28,485 bases of DNA from Pyrenochaeta sp. MPI-SDFR-AT-0127 (Eukaryota > Ascomycota > Dothideomycetes > Pleosporales > Cucurbitariaceae): the NCBI GenBank assembly GCA_020747015.1, contig JAGTJM010000136.1, forward strand, positions 1 through 28,485, read 5' to 3'. Within the stretch, counting starts at the first letter, position 1, and every line of letters begins with the position of its first letter. Made by a program: the position numbers and the translations under genes. Below the pieces are notes generated by a model, which ran no database searches, had not been told where the DNA came from, and saw only the letters and a list, made by a program, of their open reading frames with translations. Below are positions 9,535 through 18,829 of this stretch, piece after piece.

Positions 9535-10635
9535 CACCGGCAACCGTGTCTTGTAATTTTATTCCTTGTCCAATGCGGCATCTGGGTCGGGGAATCGCAA
9601 TCAATTTATCCTTCTAACCCTCACCGGCGGAAAGGTTCCCCTCCCCAGGGCCACATTTCTATAAATAGCTGATATGCTCTCTGCTAGCGCCTAACCACTA
9701 GAAAGATTATAGTCCCTTGCATGGTTCGCTCAGTACAGTTTGAGACATTAGGGTGAATGCCGAGGCGTCCAGACCCGTAACGGGAATGGAAATTGTCTCG
9801 GTTCAAGCGGGAATCCGATAGCTAGGAACTGACTCATACATCTATCACATGCTCCAATAATTTACTATTCTTTACCGGGTTTTGTAAAATTGGTCCATAG
9901 TCATGCACAGAGTTGCTGACAATCAATCGATCGACTATACTGGTTCCTAATTAAGGCTGCCACGGGCTATAATCTACACTGTGACACACTTGAATAGGGT
10001 TAGCAACCCTGGTTATGTATCGGCCTAACTTTGCCAACTCTCTAAATCCTAGCTGATTAAACCATGTCTGGTTTAAAGATAAACTAACCAAGTGGAAGTA
10101 GCTTTGTCACCTTGGTAACCAGTTATGGCAACAAGTCAAGGCTCGGATAGGCTGCACTTTCACAATGCCACGGACCTCCACCAAAATTTCACCTGCTTCA
10201 GAAACACCATCGCAGCAGATGGATTTCGCACTTCCTGATTGCCAGCCAGGTGTCTCAAGGGCGGCCGACAGTGGAATAAGACTTCAGCACAATTCTGAGC
10301 AATCGAAATAACGTGAACGGCAACCAAGCTGACCACTTTACGAAGATTATGCCCCTTTGCAGGCGAATAACTTAACACCACAACAAGCTACTACATTAAG
10401 TAGGACAATAAATTATTCCTTAGTATCTACAGTATCTTTCTTACACGTGCATGAGTTCTGTCCTGTCCCTCCGCAGCCTTTGCAGTGTCTTTTGCGCCCT
10501 CTGCCTACACCTGTTTAGGCCCTCCCTTCGCGCGTTTCCCCTTAAGCTGTGCCTTAACGTATCGGTCGATGGATATAAGAATGCTCGTCACAAGGAGATT
10601 TTCGAATGTCGGGGGATAACGTCATTGTAGAAAAG
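9535..10635. other. Intergenic, no gene seen
   Basis: Only short overlapping frames are present (the longest is 73 codons at 10160-10381, minus), none with a recognisable motif. The stretch separates the 5' side of the thioesterase gene from the 3' end of the Rhodopsin-domain gene. Confidence 0.5.
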
Positions 10636-11813
10636 TTATATTGAATTTTCGAAACTGGTAACAGTGCTGCGGCCGGATATGGACTCTGACGGACGAGGGC
10701 CTAGCCATTGCAGCTCGGTGTCTGACTGAGACACATGAGCTGGTTCGCGGTTAGGCACAAAGCCTTGATATCGGTTTGGTTGTGGACGTCGAGTGAATAA
10801 AGAGCGGAATGAGCATATGCATGCGATAATGATAGCTATATGTCCAGTTAGAATTAGTCATATCTCATTGTAAAGACTGGCACATACCGATGCCGGCTTC
10901 GAGTGAGCCCCATATCAGATTCCAAGCCATGTCAACCATTAGGCCCTCCGTTTGACGTGTTATGCTCATTTTCGCCCGAACCACAGCGAATCCAATCGTG
11001 ACGAGCACGAGAGAGAATATACCAAAAAGCACTAACTTTTGTTTTAACGCCAACCGCACCTGCGATAGGATGGTAAACGGGATTGACAGCACTATAACGA
11101 TCGTTAAAACATATCACTCGTTTCTCTGACTTGCTGAGTCGTGGCTCACCCAAGAGATCGTCCAGAATGTCCAATGCACATCCTACAGCAAGACTAATGA
11201 TTGCTCGGTTTCTTCGGTCACATCGCTCTGCAATGCGGCCCGAGAAAGATCCGCCCAAGCATTTGAATGGCAGGACTAGAAAACAAGCCACATAGCTGAG
11301 TAGTGTGATAGTGAAGACCAAGTTCCACTGGATCTTCAAGCTCCGTATTTTACGGGTGCCGAGGCGTCTAAAAAAGATGAGGAATCCAATTTTGATCGAC
11401 CATAAACTGGTGTAGAATAGGATGACCATAGCCACGCCAACTCGAAGGAATCGCTCGAAGATAGAGGGAAATTGTGCTGAAGGTGGCCATTTTTCGCCGC
11501 TCAGAACCGATCGAACCTCGCGCATATCATCCCGAAACACAATCCCTAAGACCGCGATGATTATGAGGAGTACCCAAGCAAGCACAACAAAAAAGTCGTC
11601 CCAAAAGAGTCTTTGAAAGCTTCTCCGGCGTGTGTACAGTCGAAGCAGCACAAATGGCAGCGACACCCCGACCATGGTCCAGATCACCACCTTTACCGTT
11701 AGCTCAATCTTACCCAGGTGCGGTACGTTCGAAGGTCCCTTACAACGTCCACATATCCCTTCAACCGCAACGGAGTCGAGAGTGGCGAAAATTGTGCCAT
11801 ACCAAGTACTCAA
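10636..11813 (-). CDS. Fungal Rhodopsin-domain (SAT4-type) seven-helix integral membrane protein, 3 exons
   Basis: Three exons, 11813-11150, 11091-10888 and 10835-10636, give an intact 355-aa protein. The introns are 58 bp (11092-11149, GTGAGC..TATAG, TTAAC branch) and 52 bp (10836-10887, GTATGT..TATAG, CTAAC branch). Splicing restores the family sequence: CALDILDDLL joins VLSIPFTILSQV, and GSLEAGI joins AIIIACICSFRSLF. Helices lie at about residues 38-60, 72-93, 124-150, 163-186, 203-235, 245-265 and 285-305. Family marks include LYTRRRSF, the FWDDFF motif before helix 2, CDRRNRAIISLAVGCALDI, and the RxKMS-like stretch after helix 6. The tail is hydrophilic and ends SFENSI. Such proteins are abundant in ascomycetes, sit in the plasma or internal membranes, and are mostly of unknown function; they are not proven light sensors. 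The gene looks functional. Confidence 0.9.
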
Positions 11814-13481
11814 TCTCCCTCTTCCCTACGGCAATTTCGGAACAAACGTCGTGGTTCCTAATATATATACAGCTACACACAGCCGCTAGTGTGATCCGTA
11901 TATTCGTAAGTTAACAGCTTTCTATTTGCCTCTCAGCCCGCTTTGCAAACACAGTGGAAGTTACTAGCACTTCCGAAGAGTCTCCTCCCTTTCTCCGCGT
12001 ACGGAGGCCAGTAAGCTCTTTGGGGGTGATAAGAATACTAGAGCGAGTCTCTGGAAGGAGAGTGGAGGACGCTTACGTACGCATCGACCAGGGATACGCA
12101 GCCTCTCTGCTGCGGACACCTAGAGTAGGCCGATCTTTGGCTTATGCTCCTAGCTTCAAATCCTCAATACTCTTTTCAAGCCTTGAAAATACACCATAGT
12201 CGTATAAAAATTGCTTTGTGTAATCTCATCAGGTGTTGTATATAAAGATATATACTTTTATAAGCCTTTTTCCTATCGAGTCGTCTTGTGGATTTGGTTG
12301 GGAAGAGTGAGACATCTTGACACAGAAACTTTGGGTGTATGCGGCATACACTGCGGGTGCCGGAATAAGTCTCGGATTTTGTTGAGAATTTACGACAGCA
12401 TCTTCCTGTTAGCCTAGCGAACGTAGGTCCTCCGAGGTGGTGCTCAGCGAGGTTAAGCTTGTCGAGAAATGCTAACCAATAGGACACAATAAGAGGGCTT
12501 TGCGAACCGAACCGAAGTTCAACCTAAAACCCCAGCGAGAAATCCGATGCTGAATTAACCACATGTGATAGCATGTGACGGTATGTCGTAACTACTATCA
12601 CTCTCTAACTGTGGCTGATGCTGTGACGGCGAGCGTGGTTACTAAGCTGACGAGAGCGCAGCACCACCTTAAAAGGCCCTTGCAGTGCTTGGTATAGCTT
12701 TCTTGATTCGTTTTAGCTTCTACCAGATTATCCTCACGCTCCTATTAGGGTGGAAACCGACTAAATTCTCTATCCATTAAATTTGCAGTTTTTAATACTT
12801 ATATCTTGATATCTTCTCAATATTCGCTAACCTTATATAGAGCACTATAACCCTATACTGACTTGCAGAAGATCACTAAGGAAGCTTATGTAGAAATCTA
12901 TGCACCGCGGATTTCTAACCCCTCGTATCTTTAATCCCGCCACTCTCACATGCGTTCGTTTTTAACCCTGCTAAACAACTCAGCTGCACCGCCTCTCCAC
13001 TGGGACGCACCAAAGCAATTTGCTCCACGGCCTGGTGATGGGCGCTTCAGGACGCCTTGAGTCCCGGCGGGGAAGCGACTAAACCCATCTTACGTTATTT
13101 CGTGACAGTCGGAGGAATATTCGAATCTCGCGTGCCTATGGGTACCGCCAAGGTCTCCGACCTGTAGGGCAGAGCCGCAGAGATGCGGGGGGTATTACAG
13201 CTATCGCATCTTGTTGAGCTACTTTGGGCAAGCCATGGTATGGGTCCATCCACTGTATCGTCGCTGTGGCTCAGGCTTAGGATTACATGCAGCGCCATGG
13301 AAGCAACGCTAACAATATGTTGCTTCGTGGGAAAGACAAAGGATATAAGGCATCAAGTATTTCGCCTTTCAGCTCTTCTCATCACATCTCAAACTAGTAC
13401 ACTCGCCTCGAGATGCCCTTCGCTTCTTCCTTCTCTAAACAACCCGCCCTTCCAATAGCCTAGTCTACTCCCACACTCCAT
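11814..13481. other. Intergenic, no gene called
   Basis: The upstream region of the Rhodopsin-domain gene occupies the left part. Frames at 11954-12199 and 13183-13458 (plus) and 12176-12487 and 13095-13298 (minus) lack recognisable domains. The plus-strand stretch 13,100-13,450 has a fairly protein-like composition with one internal stop and could be gene debris, but I cannot identify it. Confidence 0.45.
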
Positions 13482-13800
13482 ACCTGGATACCTAGACATT
13501 CCTGCGCTTAGTCCCCAGGTATGAATTCTTTGCTCGCTTTTTCTTTATATGGCTGGCAATTTCTAGTACGACTACCTAATGCATTCTATTCTCGCACTTG
13601 CGAGTTCACATCTCTCAGTCTTTATTAACGACCCACGAGGTAATATAGCTTTATCACACCGCTAGAAGGCAATCACAGGCCTAGAAGAGGCGTTCACTAG
13701 ATGGCCGCCGAAGGCAGAAGAAGCGCACGTTATGCTCGCAGGCTCTTACATTTTAGGCACGCAATGCATATACCTGCCTGATGGCAATCTCGACACGGTT
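13482..13800 (+). pseudogene. Partial broken copy of the Zn2Cys6 regulator at 4036-5891
   Basis: This matches 4713-5013 of the intact gene: the end of exon 3 (GACATTCCTGC, ..CCCCAG), the following intron with its CTGGCAATTTCTAG acceptor, and the first ~70 codons of the last exon (DYLMHSILALAS). The match then stops abruptly at about 13,800. It has an in-frame TAG where the intact gene has CAG, in the CACACCGC-TAG-AAGGC context. Differences are mostly C to T or G to A over the first 90 coding bases, followed by about 65 identical bases. The zinc cluster and most of the regulatory domain are absent, so it cannot work. Confidence 0.85.
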
Positions 13801-13802
13801 AT

Positions 13803-14406
13803 GTGAACGCCTCTGTGACCGTGTCGATTCCTACATCTACACCAAGTGCAAATCCTGTGACTACGTATGTATCTGTGTCGATCCCCGCACCTAACCCTAT
13901 ACCAGCTCTCACCCCCCCCCCCCCTTGTTCGTCTCCGCCTGTGGCTGTTGCTGTGTCTGTCACTATGGCACCATCTCCCGCTTGGCAACCTCCGTCGTTG
14001 GAAAAGTTCCTAGCCGACATCGAAAGCCTACGATCTCAGCCCGTTCTATATCAGTGCAATGACATGATCTCAGTGACTAACTTTCTGGCAGAGACGGGGC
14101 AGGAAGAGGATCCTGCAGAGTTAGTTGAAGCACGTAATATGAACACTCGCTACACACGGGCTTTTTGCCTCTCGTACTCCAACTATGGCAGGGAACTATC
14201 ATTTTGGAGATATGGAAGCATTCTACTCCGAGAGATTTGCGCAAATCGATGCTCAGAATTTAGTCATTGAGCCTCTAGATGTACCTAGACCGCGGCCTAA
14301 GCATTCTGCAGCAGTGACAGCTCCTGAGGCCTGGAAAGTCTCAGCCCACGCAAGAGACAACGCATCCATAGAGGATAGACTCAATGAGACGAAGATAGCA
14401 ATTTGA
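13803..14406 (+). CDS. Hypothetical protein, possibly two overlapping pieces of one broken gene
   Basis: The first frame (13803-14270, 155 codons) starts with a Ser/Val/Pro-rich low-complexity region (VTVSIPTSTPSANP), interrupted by a run of 13 C at 13912-13924. A non-repetitive part follows (LEKFLADIESLRSQP, AETGQEEDPAELVEARN). The second frame (14185-14406, 73 codons, MAGNYHFGDMEAFYSERFAQ) overlaps it by 86 bases in another phase and is more protein-like than the tail it overlaps. A frameshift or an unseen intron could join them. I recognise no family. The first frame begins immediately after the truncated regulator copy, so it may be a chimera or chance. Confidence 0.3.
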
Positions 14407-14871
14407 GTCGCTTAGAACAACAATGTGCCGTTGCATCCGTTGTTTTGTAATTTATTTTTTGCGTTAGTTAATGTACATACAGGAATGGTCTTGTCTGATG
14501 TAAGGAGAAGCTCAGAAGTACTGCATAGAAAAGGGCGATAAATAGTAGGACCGATAACCATTACTAGTCCACGGAACCTCCGGAAGCAGAGGAGATATAG
14601 AAGAAAGCAGGAGACAGAACACAATCAAAAAACAACACATAATCTATCATCGCAATCATCAATTTCTGCTAAGCGCATTTCAGCATTTTATCTGACAGGT
14701 CTGATTAGTCAGGGGTAAACAACGTGACAGTAGGTGTCCTAGGCTTACATGGCGTAATCTCACATGCCAAAGGTGAAGATGACCTGACATGCTTGTGAAG
14801 CTTAGGATCTTGCCACGGCTGCACCTCACACCAAAGTACATGTTTACGTGAGTCACAAGCAGGCTTATTCT
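14407..14871. other. Intergenic, no gene seen
   Basis: AT-rich, with only a weak 70-codon minus-strand frame at 14412-14624 that lacks recognisable features. Confidence 0.4.
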
Positions 14872-14956
14872 ACGAAGAAGCTCGTATTTAGTGTTGCACC
14901 AAAATTCATGTACTAACCACTAAGATTGGTGCAACACTAAAAACGAGCTTCTTCGT
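14872..14956. repeat. 85-bp foldback with 30-bp inverted arms (MITE-like)
   Basis: Arms 14872-14901 and 14927-14956 are reverse complements with one mismatch in 30, around a 25-base loop. The outer ends read TACGAAGAAGCTCG and CGAGCTTCTTCGTA, so a TA flanks each side, as expected for a Tc1/mariner-type insertion. The inner ends read TAGTGTTGCACCA and TGGTGCAACACTA. It could be a minimal MITE or a strong hairpin in a transcript. It lies about 500 bp upstream of the Cmr1-like start codon. Confidence 0.8.
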
Positions 14957-15463
14957 ACTTATGCGATAGGAATCTACTACAACTAGCTAAATGTGTTGGA
15001 GCTTCTGCAGTCAGCACCATTGCCCTCCTTACACACGCCTCCCCCCTGACGCCCCGACCGACCACGGCTAACATTGACCTGACATCCACTAATTCCACCC
15101 ATTGGCCCAATATCGGTGTTACTATCCGCCTTAGTTTAGAAGACAGCTAGGACCATTGTCGGGCGGAACCAAACATCGACACCTCATAGCCTTTTTTACT
15201 TCCGCTATCCTTAGTCCAGTACGTCCACCGTTCGCTGCTGCCACAAACATCACCTCCCCGCCTCTGTCGCTGCCGCTTCAATACTTCAACAACGCAGTTC
15301 CTCGCCTTGATGTTGGCGAAATTGATTTTTTTGCTAAAGAACGGTTCGACCAAATCTTCTCTTGAACCCTCCTAGACACTATCTCCAATTGCTCCTCGCT
15401 GTTTCATCGACCACCTTTACAGCGTTGCTTCCTCAGCGGTAGTCGCCGGACCTAAATTCCAAA
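14957..15463. promoter_or_regulatory. Upstream region of the Cmr1-like gene
   Basis: No convincing gene is present; the two opposing frames at 15147-15365 mirror each other. The last ~100 bases before the ATG at 15464 are pyrimidine-rich (CTCCAATTGCTCCTCGC and similar), as is common in leaders of filamentous-fungal genes. No specific binding sites can be assigned. Confidence 0.35.
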
Positions 15464-17416
15464 ATGGCTTTCTGCACCTATTGCGGCCAGTCTTTTACCA
15501 GAGACGAACATCTGGAACGGCACATCCTCACTCGTGAGTCTTCTCCTCTTTACTCGTTACCATTCGATGCTCAAGGCTCTTACCATGGTCCAAATTCTCT
15601 CAAGAGCTTTGCACTAATCATCTCTTGACGAGCAGATACCAATGTGAAGCCATTCAAATGCTTCACCTGTCACATGAGCTTCGCTCGAAAGTACGTTGTT
15701 TCGTTCTCCTCTTACTGCTTGGCGTACTTCTGATCCATAGCGTTTGCTCGTGGCTTTGGTGGACTAACCGACCTTCAGGGACATTCTTCAACGACACTAT
15801 ACCGTACACGGCCGCAACCAGAACAACGGGGAAGATCTGCTACCGCAGGGTATAATACCCAAATCCGCCGGGCGCACACCAATTGCTTGCGGCAATTGCG
15901 CAAAGACTAAGACGAAGTGCGATAAGAAGTTTCCATGCAGTCGATGTGCTCAAAGGAACCTGAAATGCACCTTACGTCCAACAAGGCGAGCGTCGAAGGG
16001 CGTACAGAGAATCAGTGGTTCACTAGACGCAGGAGCTAAGAGTCGGAGCTCGAGTGATAATAGAAGCCATATGGAGCTTCAGAACACTCCGGGTGGCACC
16101 TCTCCTGCCCAGGGAGCGCAAGCACAGCAGGCAAACGTACAGTCGTCACCGCAGAAGCTCCAGCAACCTTCACAGATGTCTAACAGCGAGCCTCCGTCAC
16201 AGAGACAGTCGCAGTCACTGTCAGTAACGCACTCGCGGAATCCATACATCTCACAACCCGTGCAGCCTCTTTCACATCTAACTCCTGAAGACAAAACCAC
16301 TCACATTCCGCTCTTAAACATGCCACCATTTTTTAACCAGTCTCCTACCAACACGCTACCACTAGCACCTAGTCTCTTATCACCACTGCCTACACCAGTG
16401 AATAGCATGAATAGCTTCATTTCTTCAACGCCCATGTCTGGATACGACGATTTCGTAAGAGCAGTGCGCGATCAATCTAAGAATGAGAGTACTCAGTTTA
16501 TAATTAATCCTTGGAGCACAATAGCTATAGGCTCAGAATTTAGCGCTATACAGATAGATCCCTCACTGGCGATGTCGGTGAGCAGGGATATTAGTATGGG
16601 ATCCCCCCCAGATAGTATTCTTGGGAAGATTTCTGAGATGTCTCCGTCACAACCATATGGGCCCGTGCGAACGCCAATTCAGGCTCCTCGCATGGACGAA
16701 TCGTTCTCAGATCTGCAGATTGGGAACTTGGCATCGATGTTCTATCCCGCGCGTCATTCTCCGATCGCTGACGCTGGAATACCAGACCTTAGTGCTACTA
16801 TCGCAGCTCAGGATAGCTGGACCGTTTTCTGTTGCACCCCTTCGATTGCTTCAAGTTCATGTCCTCGCACTCCAAGGTTAAATCTTGAGCGCTTAGGACT
16901 AAGCCTGAAGAACCACGATGGATGGGGCAACTGGTCACCTCCATGGGACGAGTCCGATTTCCAGCAGGGAGGCTAAATGACGGTGGCCAAGCTGCAGGAA
17001 GCTACGCGAGACAAACTTTTCGCCATCACCTAAGCTTTCTGCACAAGGCTCTGGATATCCACTAAGACGGAATGAGCAGCTTATCGAGTAGTGACGACTG
17101 TCCGGGATCGATTGCGTCCGTTTCAAACTTCTTCTTCCGCCCGCTCGAGTTATAGAGAATTATCCAACGTCTTCACGCGGAGTTCCGGGCCCTAACGATC
17201 TGATGCAAAATTACAACGACAAGACATCGAGCTTGTTGATCCTCATGATGATTGCGCAAGGTGCTATGACCATTCCGTCGATAAGGCGAGGTGGTTGACA
17301 GGATGGTTCACCGAAGCGTGCCGCATTTCGCTCTTCGATCTGATCGAAAAGAACATCATCATGGCTGGTGATCTGATCGTGCTACGGGCTGCTCTTCTCT
17401 TCACCGTCTATCTGTA
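15464..17416 (+). pseudogene. Cmr1/Pig1-like C2H2 plus Zn2Cys6 regulator, C-terminal half broken
   Basis: Exons 15464-15533, 15636-15690 and 15779-16976, with introns of 102 and 88 bp (GTGAGT, GTACGT donors; CTAAT, CTAAC branches), encode 440 residues. Two C2H2 fingers (C4, C7, H20, H24; C32, C35, H48, H52) precede a Zn2Cys6 cluster (C79, C82, C89, C95, C98, C105; GNCAKTKTKC). This double arrangement is known from Cmr1 of Colletotrichum and Pig1 of Magnaporthe, which switch on DHN-melanin genes. A Ser/Pro/Gln-rich linker follows, then LNLERLGLSLKNHDGW. The frame ends at a TAA at 16974-16976. Family-like segments continue in shifting frames: KLQEATRDKLFAIT, SFLHKALDIH, LLILMMIAQGAMTIPSI, ACRISLFDLIEKNIIMAG. 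All stop at about 17,416. At least three frameshifts or stops and the loss of the last third make it a pseudogene. The N-terminal half could still be transcribed and bind DNA without an activation domain. Confidence 0.85.
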
Positions 17417-17591
17417 ATGTTGTGTGTAGATACACTAAGGCTGCAGAATTTATACCATTCTAACAAGACTGTAATACAGAGCAACTAACTGCGGTGTTTA
17501 ACAATTATATTATCTTTTACTATAGAATACTAAAACTAATAATTAGCAATAGAGATAAGCTCTTTACCTTAAGCTTTAGACATTACTTATA
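17417..17591. other. Short AT-rich spacer
   Basis: This lies between the truncated Cmr1-like gene and the end of a Fot1-type element. I see no gene in it. Confidence 0.4.
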
Positions 17592-18150
17592 ACGTGTTTC
17601 CCAAGCGAGTGGCCACCCCACCACACGCAATACGCCTGCGCAACGACACTACGCAACACTACAATAATTTACTACACTATGCGCAACAATACAGTATTAT
17701 TCAAAAGCGTCACTATCTTCCGCATCCTCTGTTTCTACCTTACAGGTGCGGGAGTTGTGCCCAGTTTCGCCGCAACGGCCGCAGTGCCTCTCTGCGCGCA
17801 CCCTCTTCGTAGGCTTCTCACCATCATCACGACAGCTACCGTCTTTTATAGCAATCAAGTCAACTATCTCACCAACCGTTAGGGTCTCCTCTGTCTGTAC
17901 GTATCGCCTCTTACAACCCTTACGCTTTATAGCCGCTTCCATTGTATCTCGAAGGCGCGCTATTTCCTCGCGCATTAACTCCATTTCATGTGCTATGGTT
18001 TGGGCGCCCTTAGTAAGCTGCCTCACCTGCTCATCTATAGAACTTCTGGAGACCTTTGATATTTTCGCATGCGATTTTGAATTAGCGTTGATTGTGCCCC
18101 TATCTCGCGGGCGTTGCGCGATGTCTTTGCCTCCCACACGATGTCGTCTG
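17592..18150 (-). mobile_element. 3' part of a second Fot1/pogo-type transposon
   Basis: The left boundary is a TA (17590-17591) followed by ACGTGTTTCCCAAGCGAG. The terminal ACGTG is shared with the element at 6706. The transposase C-terminus is encoded just inside. To the right the coding similarity stops near 18,140 and no matching second terminal repeat is seen, so only about 0.55 kb remains. The right limit is approximate. Confidence 0.65.
17697..18137 (-). pseudogene. C-terminal fragment of a Fot1-type transposase with zinc knuckle
   Basis: A 146-codon open frame starts at an internal Met. It holds a coiled-coil stretch (QLTKGAQTIAHEMELMREEI), a basic patch (IKRKGCKRRY), and an intact CCHC knuckle CGRCGETGHNSRTC near the end, followed by an acidic tail (EDAEDSDAFE). 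The element at 6706-8407 has the same order in its C-terminus. The helix-turn-helix and DDE core are missing, so it is a fragment. Unlike the first element it shows few RIP-type changes. Confidence 0.8.
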
Positions 18151-18234
18151 GTGGTGGCAGTGATCGGAATGGTCTGGTCTGTCTTGGTCTTGGTTTGGTT
18201 TAGACCGCCAAGACTCGGTTCGGTCCGAGGATAT

Positions 18235-18349
18235 TGTCGGATATCACGGTGGCTGAAGCATACCTGTAACAGGCATTGGGAATGCGTACATATATATGAG
18301 GCATTCCGCCTGCATCAGTAACAAACGAATACAATCACTTGCTTCAACA
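18235..18349 (+). mobile_element. Solo LTR of a small-LTR retrotransposon (115 bp) with 5-bp duplication GATAT
   Basis: The element starts TGTCGGATATCACGGTGGC and ends AATCACTTGCTTCAACA, so it has TG..CA ends with short inverted termini (TGTCGGA/TTCAACA). It is flanked on both sides by GATAT (18230-18234 and 18350-18354), a perfect 5-bp target duplication. A TATATATGAG box lies in the middle. At 115 bp it is very short for an LTR. Related copies are at 1835-1905 (minus), 5959-6057 and 6173-6283. No internal retrotransposon genes are in the window. Confidence 0.85.
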
Positions 18350-18509
18350 GATATCTCGAGACCATGGTTTAGACCGGTCTTACTGGTCTGGATATAAATA
18401 TGCTGAGGCAGAGGGCGGGAGGCGATACGATTGGCTAATTCTGCTAGTATATTGGGTAGGAATCCTTATTACTATTACCTAGGCTGGTCGATGGGTATAC
18501 CTATACCCT

Positions 18510-18675
18510 GGATGTGTTAGGGTTAGGTTGGGGTCGCATAGACCCTGGGTATAGGTTTGGTTGGGGTGGTAGGAGCGTTAGGTTAGAGTTAGGTTGGGTT
18601 CGCACGGACTTAGGTATAGGTTTAGTTAGGGTAGTAGGAGCTTAGGTCTAGGTTAGGTATAGGTTAGGTTACTAG
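18510..18675 (+). repeat. Left subterminal array of GGTTAGG-like repeats in the hAT element
   Basis: Irregular GGTTAGGTTGGG, GTATAGGTTTGGTTGGGG and TAGGTCTAGGTTAGG units, with two longer quasi-copies that each include GGTAGTAGGAGC (RIP-varied). The inverted counterpart lies at the right end. Such subterminal repeats bind hAT transposases; the resemblance to telomeric TTAGGG is probably incidental. Confidence 0.8.
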
Positions 18676-18829
18676 GTTATAATTAACTCGTAAGGTAGCG
18701 TGTATTTTATATATATAGCGTTAGGCTAGGTACTTACTTTTAGTAATACACTTATAAGAGTTAGTTATTATAGCTAGTTATAACAACTAATTATACTCTT
18801 ATAGATTAGGTAATAGGAGCTTATATAAA

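Noticed and set aside
11422..11914. Plus-strand frames opposite the Rhodopsin-domain gene
   Set aside because: They are shadows of the transmembrane coding sequence and its upstream region.
13912..13924. Run of 13 C as a programmed frameshift site
   Set aside because: There is no evidence that the surrounding frame is a real gene; such runs are also prone to sequencing error.
16079..16300. Cys-rich minus-strand frame
   Set aside because: It is antisense to the Gln/Ser/Pro-rich linker of the Cmr1-like protein, which produces artificial Cys and Trp runs.
17746..18321. 191-codon plus-strand frame
   Set aside because: It is the mirror of the Fot1 transposase fragment and runs into the solo LTR.
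18510..18675. Interstitial or terminal telomere
   Set aside because: The GGTTAGG words are irregular, have an inverted partner at 24,598-24,770, and lie exactly inside hAT ends.
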